A stretch of 64,000 nt of DNA from Haloarcula litorea (GCF_029338195.1 NZ_CP119779.1:2046001-2110000); one strand, 5' to 3'. Positions 51,347 to 60,926 are shown, numbered from the stretch's first letter. A program made the numbers and translations. Notes: generated by a model not told the origin, from the sequence alone.

Positions 51347-52996
51347 TCAATCTGCACGATTAACTCCGGTGATCTCCACACGCGTTCCCCCTGAATCGCT
51401 GTCCGTGAGTGTAATCTCCCACTCGTGGGCATCGACGATTTCTTTGACAATCGCCAGTCCAAATCCAGTTCCCTCCTGTGCTGTCGAGTATCCGGTCTCG
51501 AACACGTCGTCACGTTCCTCGGCTGGAATCCCGACGCCATCGTCTTCGACATAGAATCCTGCTGACTCGTCCAGCGCACCGACGCGGATCGTCACGTCGC
51601 TCCCACCGTGGTCGACGGCATTGCGAAAGAGGTTTTCGAACAGTTGCTGAAGACGCGCTTCATCTGCTGTGAAGGTGAGGTCGTCTTCGAGGACGATCTC
51701 GGCATCGGGGGCGTCAACCATCCCCCAACACTGTCTGGCGATCGTCGACAGTGAGACCAATTCGGTATCATCTATCGGCTGGCCGTGACGGGCGAGTTCC
51801 AGCACATCCTCAATCAGTTGTGTCATCCGATCCAAGGCGTTCTCTGCCGTTGCGAGATTCTCATCGTCGTACTCGTCGTTGGCCATCTCGACGCGAGCCA
51901 TTGCCACATTGAGTGGATTCCGTAGATCGTGGCTGATCATACTCGCGAACTGTTCCAGCCGCTCGTTTTGCCGCTCTAACTCCCGTCGATACCGTTCTCT
52001 GTCGGTGATGTCAGCGAATACCAGCAACCGACCCAGATCCGCCTGTCGGGCAGTGAACGGGCTTTCCGAAACCCGATAGTGTCGTATCTCACCATCGCGG
52101 TCGCGTTCGATGATCGACCGGTCACGGTCAAGCGCCTCGGTAACAGTGGGGAGCACCGACCAGAGCGGCTCACCAAGAGCCGATTTGTCCGCCAATACCG
52201 GAAAGAGGTCGCTTGCGCGGTCATTGTAGTCGCGGATTCGGTCGTCGGCGCTCACGAGGATGACCGGTTCATCGTGTCCGCCTGCGAGCTGGATCGCCTG
52301 AAACGTGTCGAGGTAGACGAACGCGACGCCGACAGCGAAGATAGCGACGCCAACTGGCTCGTAAGTGATGTCGATCAGGTAGGGTGTGGTGAAGCCGATG
52401 ATGTCAAATACGATGGGAAGACCTGTGATACCGACCAACCCCAGTACTGGCGTTGTCTTGTATTGAACCTGCGTGAAGTGTTCGATCAGCATAAAATAGC
52501 CAACTAGTGAGAGAGCGTACGAGAGCCCCATCACGAGCCAGTGCGCGAGTTGATGGGTGACCGAGAGGTGAGGAAACGGGGTCGTCACGAACTCTGCTGT
52601 GAAATAGAGATTGTGAAGCGGGTTCGTGAGTTTCACGGCGATAATGACGAGGAACACACCAACTGCGACCCGTCGATATATCGGCTGGCGGTGCAGTGAG
52701 CGGTTGGTGTAAGCGGAACAGAAATACAGCCACGCACCGACAGCACTGAGTCCAACGACGAGCCCGATCAGGTAGAATGCGTGCTTGAGCGATTCAGAAG
52801 GGGCAAGCAGGAACGCGACGTGTGCCGTTGCCCAGCCGCTACTGGTGAGGAGAAGTGCAACCAATCCGCGCCGCGTGTCGGGGTCATCGATTCGAGTAAG
52901 ACGTGTCGCGCTCACGAGACAGGCAACTGCAGCCCCTCCAAACACCAACAAATACGCAACAAAGGAAATTCCAGCACTCGAAAGAAGCTCTACCAT
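51347..52996 (-). CDS. Sensor histidine kinase with 7-helix membrane domain and PAS
   Basis: 549 residues. Seven membrane helices (about 6-232) of the haloarchaeal 7TM-HK type; PAS-like domain about 243-335 (VILVSADDRIRDYNDRASDLFPVL); phosphorylated His356 in SMISHDLRNPLNVA; ATPase domain with NLFRNAVDHGG, VEDDGVGIP and GTGFGLAIVKEIVDAH. It senses a signal in the membrane and phosphorylates itself and a response regulator, which is not encoded nearby. Orphan kinase. Confidence 0.93.
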   Translation of the reverse strand: MVELLSSAGISFVAYLLVFGGAAVACLVSATRLTRIDDPDTRRGLVALLLTSSGWATAHVAFLLAPSESLKHAFYLIGLVVGLSAVGAWLYFCSAYTNRSLHRQPIYRRVAVGVFLVIIAVKLTNPLHNLYFTAEFVTTPFPHLSVTHQLAHWLVMGLSYALSLVGYFMLIEHFTQVQYKTTPVLGLVGITGLPIVFDIIGFTTPYLIDITYEPVGVAIFAVGVAFVYLDTFQAIQLAGGHDEPVILVSADDRIRDYNDRASDLFPVLADKSALGEPLWSVLPTVTEALDRDRSIIERDRDGEIRHYRVSESPFTARQADLGRLLVFADITDRERYRRELERQNERLEQFASMISHDLRNPLNVAMARVEMANDEYDDENLATAENALDRMTQLIEDVLELARHGQPIDDTELVSLSTIARQCWGMVDAPDAEIVLEDDLTFTADEARLQQLFENLFRNAVDHGGSDVTIRVGALDESAGFYVEDDGVGIPAEERDDVFETGYSTAQEGTGFGLAIVKEIVDAHEWEITLTDSDSGGTRVEITGVNRAD

Positions 52997-53400
52997 CAGA
53001 GACCAGTATTTATCGGCGAGAGCGTGTTAATATCTCCGATGAAAGACTGGAGGGGGGAATAGACCTCAACTACGAAGCACTGGACGGATGATGCCAACCG
53101 ATAGCACCCCTCCACTTGTCGTCACCAGTCCAAGCCTGATAACGATTCAGGTGGGGATTGATCGTGTCCGATTCGAAGCCAGTTGTCTACGCCCTCTACC
53201 GGATGTGGAACGGTCGTTAGTCGTCGTCGGCTGACCGCCGACAGCGATAGTTCCGTCTTTGATCAGCGTTGCTTACCCGTTACCGACGGCTCATCACAAC
53301 AGAACTACTGAATCTTGGCGAGATCAAGACCGAGGTCAAAACACGCCACAAGCGCGTGTGGACGACCTCGCGGCTGCCTAGGTAGAAACCAGTTGGGACG
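52997..53400. other. Gene-free stretch with IS debris
   Basis: 404 bases between two minus-strand genes. The middle (about 53140-53310) is derived from an insertion sequence (see the remnant). Nothing else recognisable; no candidate promoter box is convincing. Confidence 0.6.
53221..53303. mobile_element. Remnant of an ISH3-related element end
   Basis: On the minus strand this stretch matches the non-coding end of the element at 13209-14596 (13255-13340): shared TTCTGTTGTGATGAG, then CGCTGATC..AAGACGGA, then CGCTGTCGGCGG..TCAGCCG. The paired hairpin arms are partly deleted. Just before it on the plus strand, a short frame DSKPVVYALYRMWN ending at a stop (53216-53218 region) may be a transposase tail. 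No terminal repeat or target duplication is left. Confidence 0.6.
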
Positions 53401-53916
53401 TCAGAACGCGGTACCCTGCTCGGCGTGGTACGTTCCGACGAGCTGGGTGGTGGCCAGCACCTCCGCATTCATCGCGATTGCCGAGCCGACGCGCGTCTTT
53501 CTCGTCTCGGCCGGGACGCCGAGTTCGGTATCAAGGGCGATCAGCTTGAATCGATAGTCATGACTGCCCTCCGGCGGCGATGGGCCGCCGTAGCCCTGTT
53601 CGATGTAGTCGTTGTACCCCTCGGTCACATCGGTACCGTCCCAATCGCGCGGAATCGTCCCGATACGGGGATCAATATCCCACGCGACCCAGTGATCCCA
53701 CGTGTGGCCCGCGACCGGCTGGGCATCCGGATCGTCGACGACCAGCACCAGCGACGCCGCGTCGTCAGGGATGTTCGAAATCGCCAGTTCCGGATTCTCG
53801 TTCTCGTTTGCATAGCCAGTCCAGTCCGGCAACTGTTCGCCGTCGCTGAACTGGGGACTGGACAGCGACAGTTCGCCCTGTTGTTCAAGGTTGCCGTTGA
53901 GAATCGTCGAGGGCAT
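53401..53916 (-). CDS. PEBP/YbhB family protein
   Basis: 171 residues. Phosphatidylethanolamine-binding-protein fold: ASLVLVVDDPDAQ, HTWDHWVAWDIDP and YGGPSPPEGSHDYRFKLIALD are the ligand-site motifs of YbhB/YbcL Raf-kinase-inhibitor-like proteins. Function in archaea is unknown, but the fold binds anionic ligands. Monocistronic; its stop lies next to the IS remnant region. Confidence 0.9.
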   Translation of the reverse strand: MPSTILNGNLEQQGELSLSSPQFSDGEQLPDWTGYANENENPELAISNIPDDAASLVLVVDDPDAQPVAGHTWDHWVAWDIDPRIGTIPRDWDGTDVTEGYNDYIEQGYGGPSPPEGSHDYRFKLIALDTELGVPAETRKTRVGSAIAMNAEVLATTQLVGTYHAEQGTAF

Positions 53917-54048
53917 AGCTCTCCATCAGAGTCGAGTGTGCGATCACCCTATTTGTTTTTGATTTGTGGTGAGGGCAGACGGTGATCCGTCTCCCTACGA
54001 GAGTGTCTCCAGCCAAGTGAGCGGAGGAGAAATCTGTTCAGCTTTCGT

Positions 54049-54354
54049 TCACAGATCGAGTTCTGTCGCTGACTCGACATCGAACCGCAGAATCTCGGGT
54101 TCGCCGTCGAGCAGATCGGGGAGCGCGGCCTCGAACTCTTGGAAGTGGTCGGTCTGGGTGTGTGCCTCGAAGGCGGCTTCGTCCTCATACTGCTCGAAGA
54201 ACCGCACTACGTTCGGATCGTTGACATCGGTCGTCGCCCGGTAGTCGATCATACCTTCTTCGGCTTGAGACTGTTCGACGAGATCCTCGATCAGGTCGAG
54301 TGCTTCCTCGCGCTTGTCTGGGTCAATCGGGAATGAAGCATGCAGGACGATCAT
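54049..54354 (-). CDS. Antibiotic-biosynthesis-monooxygenase-like (ABM) protein
   Basis: 101 residues from ATG 54354. The ABM/ferredoxin-like fold is clear from HASFPIDPDKREEALDLIEDL, EGMIDYRATTD, VVRFFEQYEDEAAFEAHTQTDHF. Members include quinol monooxygenases (YgiN) and small redox enzymes. It may have detoxifying activity on quinones, in keeping with a nearby hydroquinone reductase gene, but substrate is not determinable. Confidence 0.87.
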   Translation of the reverse strand: MIVLHASFPIDPDKREEALDLIEDLVEQSQAEEGMIDYRATTDVNDPNVVRFFEQYEDEAAFEAHTQTDHFQEFEAALPDLLDGEPEILRFDVESATELDL

Positions 54355-54440
54355 CGCGTCTCGGCCCACGAATGGATCTCTGAAAAAGCCTCACGATGTC
54401 GGATACGAGTCCGATAACAGAACGATCGGTATCGAGAGAC

Positions 54441-55442
54441 TCACTCCGCACTTGACTGGGTGTGATACTCCCGTCCCGTTTTGAATTCGGTCAACTCCTC
54501 GATCCGGCTCTCCAACTCCTCGATCTCCTCTCGGAGTTCCTCGGCCTCGGGGTCGTCGCTCGTGGCGAGTCGGTCTTTCAGCCCCTGCAGTCGGGTTTCT
54601 CGCTGTTCCTCGTCGACCTCGGCCTTCCGGACGTACTCCGTCTCCTCGATATCGTACACGTCTGATTCGGAGAGTTCTGTCACGTCGAGGGCGTCGTCGA
54701 CCTTGTCGCGGTCGACGCTCAACACGCGCTCGCGGTCGATGCCTGCATCCTCCAGCGCGGCCAGCACCTCGTCGTCGTCCCGGAGGTCTCGGTTGCGCCG
54801 CGTCGTTCGTTGCACGGAGCCGAACTGGCCGTGGACGGGCTGGTCGTGGTGCAGCCGATCGAGCAACACGTCGGTCACGGTCTGACGCAGGTCGTTGGCA
54901 TCGCGCTGGATGTCCGAGAGCAGGGTATAGAGATTGATGAGGACGGGCGTGTCCAACACCTCCAGCGAGGAGAGGTCGTTCCGCTCCAGCGCGTCGATAA
55001 GAAGGAGCGCATCGCTGTAGACATCCACGTCGGGTTCCGTGCGCTCGGTGGCACCTTCGTCCGAGTCCTCGTCGTCTGTTCCCGTGATGATCTGGCTTCC
55101 GGTCGGTTCGTCGGTTTCGCGGATCACGCCCGCGCTCTCGTCGACCTCGAATCGTGGGTGCAGACTCAACACGGCGGGATACGGATCAGCGTCGGGTGGG
55201 AGCCGCGAGAGATCGAATCCATCGACGGCGTTACTGATGCGCTCGTGGAGCGTCTCGAACTGGTCGCGCTGGAGCGGCCGCGTCTCGTCCACGTCGCGGT
55301 CGAGAAACTCGACAACGATTCGATGTTCCTGCACGTCGTTGATCCGGAAGCGACTTTGAGAGAGTGGCGTGAGCAGAGTCGCATCCTCGGCGAGATCCTC
55401 GCATTCGTCGAGGAGCGTGTGCCATGTGACGCTGAACGGCAT
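54441..55442 (-). CDS. Coiled-coil protein of unknown function
   Basis: 333 residues, acidic. N-terminal alpha/beta part (MPFSVTWHTLLDECEDL, HRIVVEFLDRDVDET), a disordered acidic middle (about 125-145) and a helical C-terminus ending in a coiled coil (ATSDDPEAEELREEIEEL). No motif recognised. It is 48 bases downstream of the zinc-finger protein gene on the same strand, so possibly co-transcribed. Confidence 0.55.
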   Translation of the reverse strand: MPFSVTWHTLLDECEDLAEDATLLTPLSQSRFRINDVQEHRIVVEFLDRDVDETRPLQRDQFETLHERISNAVDGFDLSRLPPDADPYPAVLSLHPRFEVDESAGVIRETDEPTGSQIITGTDDEDSDEGATERTEPDVDVYSDALLLIDALERNDLSSLEVLDTPVLINLYTLLSDIQRDANDLRQTVTDVLLDRLHHDQPVHGQFGSVQRTTRRNRDLRDDDEVLAALEDAGIDRERVLSVDRDKVDDALDVTELSESDVYDIEETEYVRKAEVDEEQRETRLQGLKDRLATSDDPEAEELREEIEELESRIEELTEFKTGREYHTQSSAE

Positions 55443-55490
55443 TACTGGGGAGTATCGTCGGAAGACAGGTAAAGCGTGAGGGTGGTTCGC

Positions 55491-56480
55491 TCAGACGCCG
55501 AGGTCGCGGAACGTCCAGTCGTTCGGCAGGTCGGCGCCGAATCCAGTCTCTTCGACGAGTTCACGGATGCGCTGCTCGACCGTTTCGTCCAGTTCGAACG
55601 TGTAGTCGAATTCCTCGTGCCAGTCGTAGTATCGCGGCATCCCCGGCCAGTGGTCGTCCGTCTGCAGCCCGTAGACGCAGTCGAGCAGGTAGCGACGATA
55701 CGGCATATCGTCACGGGTGACTCGTGGAAGCGTCCCGTCGATCGACTCGTCTCTCACCAGCTCTTCGAGCAGATCGACCGCTGCGTACTGGTCGGCGTAG
55801 AACGCGTGTTCGAGTGTCGGGTTAACCGAGAAGATGTCCTCCGAGGCGCGGACGCGGAGACGGTCGGCGATCGAGTGAGCGGGATGGCCGATTCCCCACC
55901 CGTACGCGTGGACTTCCTCCCGCGCGGTATCGGCCGTATCGGGAGCATTGACTGCGATGTTATCGAGGTATTCGAGCGCCGCAACTGGAATCGCCGACAC
56001 ATCCTCGGTCAACCGCGTGCGGATCAGATTCCGTCCCACAGCATTCGCAACCGTGGGCGTCACGAGCGGAATCTCGTCGTCGGCAGTGGGATCGTAAGCG
56101 TCGATCACCTCGACAAGTAGACTCCATCCCTCTGATCGCGTTGCCTCATCAAGAGTGTCACTGACGCGCTCGTGGTACGGCCAGAACACGTCCCGGTATG
56201 TGTCGCCACTGTTGTCTCCTTCGAGGGCGGCCGAGAGCGCGGACTCGAACGACGCCACTGCCCCGTGGATTGCAGTTATATCGCCCGTAGAGGCTTGATC
56301 GAGCAGGTCATCGAGGTCGGTGACGGACGTGTTTCGTTCATCTGTAGGAGAGGGAGATGTCGACTCGTCGGTGCTGGAAGCGGTGGCAACAGTCTCTGAC
56401 TGAACGTCGCCACAGTCGTGGAGCCGAAGACGTGTGAGAGTCTCGAACGACTCTCCGCAATCATCGCACTCGTGGGCCAT
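55491..56480 (-). CDS. Protein with N-terminal C2HC finger
   Basis: 329 residues. The first 25 residues form a finger, CDDCGESFETLTRLRLHDC (CCHC), of the classic zinc-finger type seen in haloarchaea. After a Ser/Thr/Asp-rich linker, a helical domain (about 70-300) with FWPYHERVSDTLDEATRSEGW follows, without recognised motifs. It shares a strand with the coiled-coil gene. Function unknown. Confidence 0.6.
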   Translation of the reverse strand: MAHECDDCGESFETLTRLRLHDCGDVQSETVATASSTDESTSPSPTDERNTSVTDLDDLLDQASTGDITAIHGAVASFESALSAALEGDNSGDTYRDVFWPYHERVSDTLDEATRSEGWSLLVEVIDAYDPTADDEIPLVTPTVANAVGRNLIRTRLTEDVSAIPVAALEYLDNIAVNAPDTADTAREEVHAYGWGIGHPAHSIADRLRVRASEDIFSVNPTLEHAFYADQYAAVDLLEELVRDESIDGTLPRVTRDDMPYRRYLLDCVYGLQTDDHWPGMPRYYDWHEEFDYTFELDETVEQRIRELVEETGFGADLPNDWTFRDLGV

Positions 56481-56618
56481 ACTCTAACTACAGGTATCTG
56501 GAGGAAATGAATTCTCTCTTCAGATTAGACTCACTTTGCCGCGCCCGGCCCCCGACCATGCGTAGGAAGCTGGTGTTCAAGACGAGGATCGAAGGCAGTG
56601 GGCTGATGTCTCCGCTCA

Positions 56619-57236
56619 TCAGTCGCGGATGTACGGTGCTTCGGCGAGGGCCTGCTCGTGTATTTCGACCTCGAAGGCAGACATATCGATCGTGGGATCA
56701 CCGGGGCCGACCACGCCGATAATTCGTTCGACAGCCTGTGAGATAGCGACTCCTTCGACAGCGTGAACATCGAGCGCGTCGGCCACACCGCGGCGCGTCT
56801 GGCGCCCCTCGAGGTAGTGTATGGTTTCCACGATGGCCGCCGGAAGCAAGGCCTCGCCGTGGCGGTCGGTGAACATCTCGATGTCTTCGTCGATAGTTTG
56901 GGCGCCAAACACGGCGAACACTGTCGGGCCAACCTCGAATGTGGCGGTGCCGTGCCAGACGCCGTCGATGGGTGTCGCTTCCCAGACTGCCGCCCCATCT
57001 CGGTGTTCGTCTGACGATTCTGCGATTCCCATCTCAGCAAGTTCGTTCGAGTACTTGTGGGCGGTTGACTTCTCCATATCCAGCCGCTCTCGAGCCTCGG
57101 GAATCGTGGTGGGCGAGTTGATCAGCAGGTCGGTATAGAACCGGGCGAGGCGGGGCCGGGCAAGCAGTTTCTGTGTGGTGAAGAAGTCGCTTCCCGCGGA
57201 GGCCGCCCCGTCTGCCGCGTTCGGCGTTCCCGGCAT
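56619..57236 (-). CDS. HTH regulator-like protein
   Basis: 205 residues from ATG 57236. Winged helix about 30-85 (RLARFYTDLLINSPTTIPEARERLDMEKSTAHKYSNELAEMG); then a beta-rich part and a C-terminal helix. The domain order resembles haloarchaeal regulators that I cannot name with confidence. Divergent from the AbrB-like gene at 57387. A longer upstream frame to 57371 is rejected as non-haloarchaeal in composition. Confidence 0.65.
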   Translation of the reverse strand: MPGTPNAADGAASAGSDFFTTQKLLARPRLARFYTDLLINSPTTIPEARERLDMEKSTAHKYSNELAEMGIAESSDEHRDGAAVWEATPIDGVWHGTATFEVGPTVFAVFGAQTIDEDIEMFTDRHGEALLPAAIVETIHYLEGRQTRRGVADALDVHAVEGVAISQAVERIIGVVGPGDPTIDMSAFEVEIHEQALAEAPYIRD

Positions 57237-57386
57237 CGTAGTCGATAATCGATGGACTATGAAATAAATCCTTCCGGTGGGGTAGTTGGCACAGCGGCAG
57301 TTGATCGTACGAGCTGTAGATCGCAACTCAGCTTGGAAATGGAAGTCGGAACAACACTCAAATATTCTCACTTCTCCGATTCAGAT

Positions 57387-57635
57387 ATGAGTAGAAGGGT
57401 ACGAACAGACGAACGTGGTCGTGTGACGATTCCGAAGGAGATACGCGACCGCTACGGCGAGAAGTTCCGCCTCGTTGAGCTGGACAGCGGTATCAAGCTG
57501 GTGCCGATCCCCGACGATCCAGTGGAGGCGTTGCGAGCGGCGGCTTCCGACGAGCTTCGCGAGGCGTCTCTCGAGGATCTCGAAGAGGCGGCTCAAGAAG
57601 AGGCACGCGAACAGTCTGTCGAGCAGATCCGCTGA
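57387..57635 (+). CDS. VapB/AbrB-type antitoxin
   Basis: 82 residues. SpoVT/AbrB swapped-hairpin DNA-binding domain: VRTDERGRVTIPKEIRDRYGEKFRLVELDSGIKLVPIP, then a helical acidic tail (SLEDLEEAAQEEAREQ) that would wrap the toxin. Such proteins pair with VapC PIN toxins, usually in the overlapping downstream gene; here only a short PIN-like fragment follows (57628-57690), so it seems an orphan. Start ATG 57387. Confidence 0.88.
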   Translation: MSRRVRTDERGRVTIPKEIRDRYGEKFRLVELDSGIKLVPIPDDPVEALRAAASDELREASLEDLEEAAQEEAREQSVEQIR

Positions 57636-57690
57636 TATCAACTTCTGGCTGGCGCTACTGGAAGACGATGACCGGCTGACCGTCCGTGAT
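57628..57690 (+). pseudogene. Short VapC-like PIN fragment
   Basis: Directly at the AbrB stop, one frame reads ADINFWLALLEDDDRLT, resembling the opening of a PIN-domain toxin (an acidic Asp near the first strand, then LLALxxDDxxL). There is no start codon in place and no PIN core afterwards. Most likely a decayed vapC that overlapped vapB. Confidence 0.4.
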
Positions 57691-57825
57691 ATGGTGTATC
57701 TCCATCGTCCTGATTTCGATTTCCCTGCCCGTCGGAGGACGCCTCATCTGTCAACCTTCTGTATGCCGATTTACCCACTTTTTTGTGTGCCACCTCTGTT
57801 CACTCGCCAGTAAGAGCAATATTGT

Positions 57826-58425
57826 ATGTCACTAGCTGATGCGCACAGACCGACGAACACGCGCGAGCGGTATCGCTTGATGACTGACGCGGCCTCCCGA
57901 CCGTTTGCGGTCGGCGCCGTCGCCGTTCCCTTGGTACTGCCCGCCTTGGGCTACCTCTCGGGCGATGTCCGAATCATGTTCACTGTCCACCTCTTCCTCG
58001 GTGCATTCTGGTTCGGAACTGCGGTACTCGGCGCGGTCGTGCTCGGCCCCGTCATGGGGAATCTCTCCGAGGAAGCCAACGTCGAGTTCGCTGAAGGCTT
58101 CGTCCCGAAGATGAACCTGCTGATGGAACCGGTCTCGGTCGGTGTGGTCGGCTCGGGGATTGGGCTCGCCAGTATGATGGGGCTGTGGGCATCTCCGACC
58201 CCATCGCTGTGGGCGGCACTCGTCCTTGCGATTGCGCTGCTCGTTCTCGGGTTCGGCCCACTTCACAAATTCACGGCAGGCATGTTCGACGAGATTGCCG
58301 CCGACGATACTGACCACGAGCGCCTCGCCTCCCTGAACAAGAAGTACGGGATGCTGAGTCTGGTCGAACTCGTCCTGATGATCGCCATCGTCGCCACGAT
58401 GTCCGGCCTCCGCTGGGGCTTCTAA
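57826..58425 (+). CDS. Four/five-helix membrane protein
   Basis: 199 residues. Helices at about 25-45, 48-77, 97-125, 128-148, 173-195; MFTVHLFLGAFWFGTAVLGAVVLGPVMG resembles DUF2269-like or CopD-like integral membrane proteins. The His in VHLFLG is conserved-looking. Function unknown. Followed by an amidohydrolase 114 bases later; no operon evidence. Confidence 0.55.
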   Translation: MSLADAHRPTNTRERYRLMTDAASRPFAVGAVAVPLVLPALGYLSGDVRIMFTVHLFLGAFWFGTAVLGAVVLGPVMGNLSEEANVEFAEGFVPKMNLLMEPVSVGVVGSGIGLASMMGLWASPTPSLWAALVLAIALLVLGFGPLHKFTAGMFDEIAADDTDHERLASLNKKYGMLSLVELVLMIAIVATMSGLRWGF

Positions 58426-58538
58426 CACCGAATTTCCGCCGGACAGCACCCGTTTTTCGCTCCGCTCCATCCCTCGAACACTGTCTTCTCGGGGTAGTAC
58501 CGACAACTTTGACGCGGCTGCCGCTTCAGGACAGACAT

Positions 58539-60005
58539 ATGGCTGTTGACATCGCTATCTCTGATGCGCTTGTTCTCACGGTCGACGAGCGGAACCGTCT
58601 ATACGAGCGTGGGGCGGTGCTTATCGACGACGGTCGCATCGCGGAGGTGCGAACATCCGAGGACGGCGATGGGGAGATCGAAGCCAAGCACACGATCGAC
58701 GGCGACGGAAAACTGGTGATGCCGGGGCTGGTCAACGCCCACACCCACCTCGAACTGACGCCGCTGATCGGTGCGTTCAGTGACCTCGATCTGCTGGAGA
58801 TGATGGGCAGTATGACAGCCATCTACGGCCGTCTCGGCGAGGGTGACTACGACTATCTGGTCGAGGCTGGGTACGAGCTTGCCGCCTTGAATTTCCTCCT
58901 CGGGGGCGTCACGACGATCAACTCGATGGATGTCCGGCCGAGTGCGGGCGCGGAGACGTTCGATGAAGCGGGACTCCGCGGCTTCTTCGGCCCGACTATC
59001 ACGGATCTGTTCTGGGACGTCCCCGTCGACGAGCAGTTCGACCGGGCTAGGGCGTTCATCGACGAGTATCACGACACCTACGACGGGCGGATCCGGGCGA
59101 CGATCTGCCCGCACGACGACTGGTCGTGTACGCGTGAGTTGTGGGAGCGCACGGCTGATCTCGCGGCTGAATATCCCGACCTGCTCGTCCACACCCACTT
59201 GCTGGAACTCGAAGAGAGCAACACGATGGCGCGAGCGAACGACGGCGAGGATTCGCTCGATCTGCTCGATGACGTCGGATTGCTCAACGACCGACTGGTT
59301 GCAGCGCACTTCCGCGTCGCCGATGAAGCCGACATTGAGCGTACTGCCGAGGCGGACGCGTCCGTGGCACACTGCCCGTCGGTGTTCTGCTACTGGAACC
59401 CGGACGCCGAGATGCAGTGGACGCCCGTCCCGGAACTGCGAGAAGCGGATGTCGATGTCGGGCTGGGGATTGACGACCACTACTGGCACGACTCCTACAG
59501 CATGTTCGGCGAGGCCCGACAGGCCCGCCTCGCGGCCAACGTCAAGCGGACGACCGGCCAGTTCTCCTCGATGGAACTGGTGCGGATGCTGACGATCGAC
59601 GGGGCTCGTGCGCTGAGTGTCGGCGACGAGATCGGGAGCATCGAACCGGGCAAGCGGGCAGACATTATCCTCCTCGACGTGAACAAGCCGAAGTTCACGC
59701 CGCTGACCAACGTGCCTGCCCACGTCGTGAACAACGCCGCACCAGCCGATGTGGAGACGGTCATCGTTGACGGAGACATCGTGATGCAAGGTGGAACACC
59801 GATGACGATGGACGCTGACGCGGTACAGGAGCGCGTGGAGGTGGCAGTCGAACGCTTTGCCGACGAGACAGGGTGGGAACTGGATATTGGAGGCGGTGAA
59901 CCGGCGGGGTCGGTCGAGACGATTCGAGACCTCCCCAAGCGTGGGCCCGCCCGCCTGCTCTCTCGGCTCGCCCTCCAATCGGCGCGTGACAAGTTCCCCT
60001 TCTGA
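58539..60005 (+). CDS. Amidohydrolase (MtaD/SsnA/TRZ-like)
   Basis: 488 residues from ATG 58539. Metal-dependent TIM-barrel amidohydrolase: NAHTHLELTPL (His68, His70), LLVHTHLLELEESN, VAAHFR, and GLGIDDHYWHDSYSMFG with the catalytic Asp. The N- and C-terminal beta domains include EPGKRADIILLDVNKP. These deaminate or dechlorinate purines, nucleosides or related ring compounds (cytosine/guanine deaminase-like). Substrate not determinable. A start at 58509 is also in frame but less likely. Followed closely by an alpha/beta hydrolase gene, 6 bases apart. Confidence 0.9.
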   Translation: MAVDIAISDALVLTVDERNRLYERGAVLIDDGRIAEVRTSEDGDGEIEAKHTIDGDGKLVMPGLVNAHTHLELTPLIGAFSDLDLLEMMGSMTAIYGRLGEGDYDYLVEAGYELAALNFLLGGVTTINSMDVRPSAGAETFDEAGLRGFFGPTITDLFWDVPVDEQFDRARAFIDEYHDTYDGRIRATICPHDDWSCTRELWERTADLAAEYPDLLVHTHLLELEESNTMARANDGEDSLDLLDDVGLLNDRLVAAHFRVADEADIERTAEADASVAHCPSVFCYWNPDAEMQWTPVPELREADVDVGLGIDDHYWHDSYSMFGEARQARLAANVKRTTGQFSSMELVRMLTIDGARALSVGDEIGSIEPGKRADIILLDVNKPKFTPLTNVPAHVVNNAAPADVETVIVDGDIVMQGGTPMTMDADAVQERVEVAVERFADETGWELDIGGGEPAGSVETIRDLPKRGPARLLSRLALQSARDKFPF

Positions 60006-60011
60006 TCGACT

Positions 60012-60926
60012 ATGTCCACGTCACCGTTTCCTTCCGGGTACATCCGGTTCGATGACGTCCGAACCTCGATGCCAGAACCCAGTCGGGTGCAGGTATCCGA
60101 ATCAGTCGCATTAGAGACGATACACGTGGATGGGTCGGATCCAGCAATCGTGTTCGTCCACGGTGGCCTCGGTTCGCTGTGGAACCCGTATCCGCAACTG
60201 GACGCGTTCGAGGGCGAGCGGGAACTGGTGACGTATTCGCTGGCCGGAAACGGCAACTCCACGGCGCGTCCCGAACAGTCGCTCACCGGGCACGTCACCG
60301 ACCTCCGGAATCTGCTCGACGCGCTCGACATCGACCGACCGATCGTCCACGGCCACAGTTACGGCACCGCCATCGCGCTCGAATACGCCAAACGCCATCC
60401 GACGGCTGGCCTCGTGCTCCACGCAGGGGGCGATCACGACCTCACGCCGGCGTGGGAGAAACCGCTGTTACGGCTGTTCCTCGCGCTGCGGCTGTATCAC
60501 CTGCCTGCGAACGACGCGCTCATCCGTCAGCTGGCCTACAGCGTCGGCTTTCACGAGGAGACGGCCGAAGCCGTCGTCGAGGATTTCCTCCAATCAAACC
60601 CTCTGCCTCGCCGCCGCTCGGCGTGGACGACCGTGACCGAGGCGTTCTGGGGCTACGACGGACGCTACGATACCGAGCAGGTCGACGTGCCCGCGCTCGT
60701 CATCCACGGCCCTGCCGATGGGATCGTCCCGGCCGATGCGGCACGCGGGACTGCGCGTCGGCTTCCTAACGGCGTGTTCTGCCGGATGGAGCGCACCGGT
60801 CACGTCGCGATGATCGAACGGCCGGCTGTATACAATCGGCTCCTCCGGGCACTCCTCGCGGCAATCGAAAACGAGCGCAATCTCGAACCGGCGGTTCGAG
60901 ACCAGCTTGGTGAGTACAACGGGTAG
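60012..60926 (+). CDS. Alpha/beta hydrolase
   Basis: 304 residues. Serine nucleophile Ser116 in GHSYG, oxyanion motif FVHGGLGS, Asp in VIHGPADGIVP and His in ERTGHVAMIE complete the triad. It follows the amidohydrolase by six bases, so both probably act on one catabolic route. Epoxide hydrolase, esterase and haloalkane dehalogenase relatives share this pattern. Substrate unknown. Confidence 0.92.
   Translation: MSTSPFPSGYIRFDDVRTSMPEPSRVQVSESVALETIHVDGSDPAIVFVHGGLGSLWNPYPQLDAFEGERELVTYSLAGNGNSTARPEQSLTGHVTDLRNLLDALDIDRPIVHGHSYGTAIALEYAKRHPTAGLVLHAGGDHDLTPAWEKPLLRLFLALRLYHLPANDALIRQLAYSVGFHEETAEAVVEDFLQSNPLPRRRSAWTTVTEAFWGYDGRYDTEQVDVPALVIHGPADGIVPADAARGTARRLPNGVFCRMERTGHVAMIERPAVYNRLLRALLAAIENERNLEPAVRDQLGEYNG

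Noticed and set aside
58599-59978. 459-codon minus-strand frame opposite the amidohydrolase
   Set aside because: A GC-rich shadow: the plus-strand protein has full family motifs, and the minus frame lacks acidic composition and known motifs.
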